Assembly (NCBI GenBank): GCA_034664105.1
Contig: JAXDIH010000167.1
Span: 1 to 41,199 of the forward strand
Source: JACVRW01 sp034664105
Lineage (GTDB): Bacteria; Actinomycetota; Thermoleophilia; Solirubrobacterales; Thermoleophilaceae
Length of the DNA stretch: 41,199 nucleotides
Direction of reading: 5' to 3'
The translations under genes were made by a program, and so were the position numbers. Below are positions 39,770-41,199 of this stretch, piece after piece. Under the pieces are notes generated by a model. The model was given only the letters and a program-made list of their open reading frames with translations. It was not told the origin of the DNA and searched no databases. The stretch's first letter is position 1. Each line of letters begins with the position of its first letter.

Positions 39770-40999
39770 CGGCTTCGCGCTGGGCCGCAGCGGGATTCCC
39801 TCGCGCATGAGCGCGACCCCGCAGGCGGCGGCGACGATCAGCCCACCAACTCCCGCCGCGACGATCAGGCCGCGCGGCTCGATCACCGTCAGGATGCCGC
39901 CGGCCGCCAGGAACGCGGTGCCGAAGGCCCACGAGGACAGTGCGTCCTTGACGCCGTACGCACGCCCGAGCAGCCGGTCGGGCACCGTCTCCTGCACGAT
40001 GATCCGCTCGTGTACCAGCAGCAGGCCGTTCCCGAAGCCCGCGAGCGTGAACGTGAGCAGGGCTATCGGGAGGTTCGGCGAGAGGCCCGAGAGCAGGAAG
40101 CCGAGCCCCATGAGGATGCTGCCCTGCAGGAAGCGCCTTCGCAGGAGCTGAGGAGAGCCTCCGCGCGAGCCCGCGAGCGAGCCACAGACGAAGCCGAAGC
40201 CGAACAGCGTGACGAGGATCGAGTAGCCCGAGGCGCTCGCCCCCAGCGCGTCCTTGGCGAACAGCAGCTCGCCGACGTTGAAGACGCCCCCGAAGAACAG
40301 GGCCGCGGCGGAGCCGGCGATCACCACCCGGACACCGGCCAAGCGAGCCACCACCCCCACGCCCTCGCGCGCGTCGCGGAGCAGGGAGCGGACCACGAAG
40401 CCGCCGTCCCCGCGGTCGCGCGCCGTCACGGCGCCAAACGGGAGCAGAGCCAGGATCACGGCGCAGGCGGCGAAGCTCACGCCGTTCACGAACACGATTT
40501 CCTGCGGCCCCGCGAAGAGGAGCACCACGGCGGCCAGGCCCGGGCCCGCGGTGAACCCGAGGTCGGCGATCGCGCCGTAGAGGGACATCGCGGCCGGACG
40601 CCTCTCCTCGCTGACGAGGCTCGGCAGAGCGGCCAGGGTGCTCGGGGTGAAGAGCGCCGTGCCGACGCCGGCCATCGCCGCGAGCGCGATCGTCAGCGTG
40701 AAGCTGTCCGCGAACGCGATGCCGACGAACGCGAACGCGCGGACCACATCCGCGGCGACGGCGCACCAGCGGCGTGACCATCGGTCCGCAACGGCCCCGA
40801 ACACCGGCCCGAGCAGCATCGCCGGCAGCAGGTCGGCGATCAGCACGAGGCTGATCGCCCACGGCGAGGCGAAGCGCTCGTACGCCACGAGCAGCAGCGC
40901 CACGTACGCGGCGCCCGTTCCGAGTGCCGACTGCGTCAGCGCCAGGAAGAACCATCGCGCGCGCGGCTCGGCGCGCAGAAGACGAATGACGTCCTTCAC
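39662..40999 (-). CDS. MFS exporter, EntS/MFS_3 type
   Basis: The 445-residue transporter has about 12 TM helices. The motif A-like loop FGAVADRWSRRWCAVAADVV (about 68-87), LFTPSTLAALPSLV, the central loop and ERIIVQETVPDRLLGRAYG in the second half fit the EntS-type drug/siderophore exporter family. The substrate is not predictable. Start GTG 40999 has no clear ribosome site. The C-terminal tail of about 38 residues (RPSAKPLVRRAGTFRRG onward) is charged, unlike the rest, and is coded by DNA shared antisense with the HD-GYP gene, so it may have grown by loss of an earlier stop. Confidence 0.86.
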   Translation of the reverse strand: MKDVIRLLRAEPRARWFFLALTQSALGTGAAYVALLLVAYERFASPWAISLVLIADLLPAMLLGPVFGAVADRWSRRWCAVAADVVRAFAFVGIAFADSFTLTIALAAMAGVGTALFTPSTLAALPSLVSEERRPAAMSLYGAIADLGFTAGPGLAAVVLLFAGPQEIVFVNGVSFAACAVILALLPFGAVTARDRGDGGFVVRSLLRDAREGVGVVARLAGVRVVIAGSAAALFFGGVFNVGELLFAKDALGASASGYSILVTLFGFGFVCGSLAGSRGGSPQLLRRRFLQGSILMGLGFLLSGLSPNLPIALLTFTLAGFGNGLLLVHERIIVQETVPDRLLGRAYGVKDALSSWAFGTAFLAAGGILTVIEPRGLIVAAGVGGLIVAAACGVALMREGIPLRPSAKPLVRRAGTFRRGAVGEEGADAVRAGDGKVAPLDHTH

Positions 41000-41061
41000 C
41001 GTGCTGGCGACTCTAGATCAGGCAGCGGCGAATGGCTGCTCGGGAGTCGCGGTGTAGACAC

Positions 41062-41104
41062 AAAAAGACCCTAGAACGACGAGGACCGCGCTGGGCGCGG
41101 TCCT
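41062..41104 (-). terminator. Terminator-like hairpin after the rightmost gene
   Basis: On the minus strand, AGGACCGCG, loop CCCAG, CGCGGTCCT (9-bp perfect stem, 41082-41104) is followed after 15 bases by TTTTT (41066-41062). It lies just downstream of the stop codon at 41118 and upstream of the MFS gene, so it should end the transcript entering from the right. The stem-to-U distance is longer than ideal. Confidence 0.6.
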
Positions 41105-41117
41105 GGTCCTAAGAAAC

Positions 41118-41199
41118 TTATCGGCGGGAGGGCATGTTCGAGTCCCCTTTTCGCTTGCTGTCGCTTCCCGGGAATTGCACTGGTTCCGGCCGGGCAACC
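41118..41199 (-). CDS. 3' end of an unidentified gene, partial
   Basis: A frame enters from the right edge and ends at TAA (41120-41118), with C-terminus VQFPGSDSKRKGDSNMPSRR. Only 26 codons are visible. The basic, polar tail is typical of a soluble protein end, and the terminator hairpin just downstream supports a real gene end. The family cannot be identified from this fragment. Confidence 0.5.
   Translation of the reverse strand, partial: VARPEPVQFPGSDSKRKGDSNMPSRR

Noticed and set aside
41113..41120. Perfect GCCGATAA on the minus strand at the right edge
   Set aside because: It is the end of a coding frame (CGC CGA TAA), has GACT at the -35 position, and is followed by a terminator rather than a gene.
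41129..41150. GTTCGAGTCCC, like a tRNA T-arm
   Set aside because: The five-base T stem does not pair and no acceptor or anticodon arms are found around it.
1..41199. CRISPR arrays, insertion sequences, integrases, rRNA or tRNA genes
   Set aside because: None seen: no regularly spaced repeats, no transposase or integrase motifs and no RNA gene signatures in either strand.

Overview
The window is high-GC DNA with densely packed, overlapping genes (GTGA, ATGA, TTGA and TGATG junctions) and frequent GTG starts. Gene content and order suggest a deep-branching actinobacterium, most like Thermoleophilia/Solirubrobacterales; this placement is inference. The backbone alaS-ruvX-mltG-aroE ... aroC-aroK-aroB-aroQ-peptidase is the order known in many Actinobacteria. 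In Mycobacterium tuberculosis, as I recall, a lone prepilin-peptidase gene (Rv2551c) sits between aroE and the chorismate synthase gene. Here the same interval holds a whole type IV pilus (T4P) system.

Layout, left to right. 1-1855: partial TPR-protein gene with somewhat different codon use. 1951-5525: two-gene c-di-GMP operon (HAMP-GGDEF-EAL, then GAF-GAF-GGDEF). 5584-7054: SOS-type operon (ImuB-like polymerase and DUF6504) behind a perfect LexA box. 7280-12183: aroC, a fused aroKB, aroQ, an M24 peptidase and a TauE/SafE permease. 12243-23715: T4P cluster B, on the minus strand: a GT-C type membrane glycosyltransferase, a membrane spermidine-synthase-like protein, three tandem pilins, pilD, pilM, pilN, pilO, a PilP-position protein and a secreted Ca-binding-repeat protein. 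23786-27735: small accessory genes (two exported proteins, HIRAN, DUF488, DUF4186, a flavin monooxygenase, a ParB-like protein). 27751-33094: T4P cluster A (pilC, pilT, pilB and an envelope protein with a thioredoxin-like end). 33145-38223: aroE, mltG, ruvX, alaS. 38393-41199: membrane HD-GYP phosphodiesterase, MFS exporter, and the 3' end of another gene. There is no secretin gene, as expected for a monoderm-type envelope.

Main observation: six sites matching the sigma-28 (FliA/WhiG) promoter, TAAA-N15-GCCGATAA, lie just upstream of the T4P and c-di-GMP transcription units and nowhere else at comparable quality. Five have a recognisable -35 at a spacing of 15 or 16. Two weaker relatives precede pilin genes. 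In most cases the -10 box ends only 5-11 nt from the start codon, which implies leaderless or nearly leaderless mRNAs. This points to an alternative-sigma regulon joining pilus assembly, envelope or pilin modification and c-di-GMP turnover, in a region with no flagellar genes. Other points of interest are a mosaic pilin family, an AroK-AroB fusion, a symmetric divergent promoter, and paired pilin-flanking hairpins of which only one has a U-tract.
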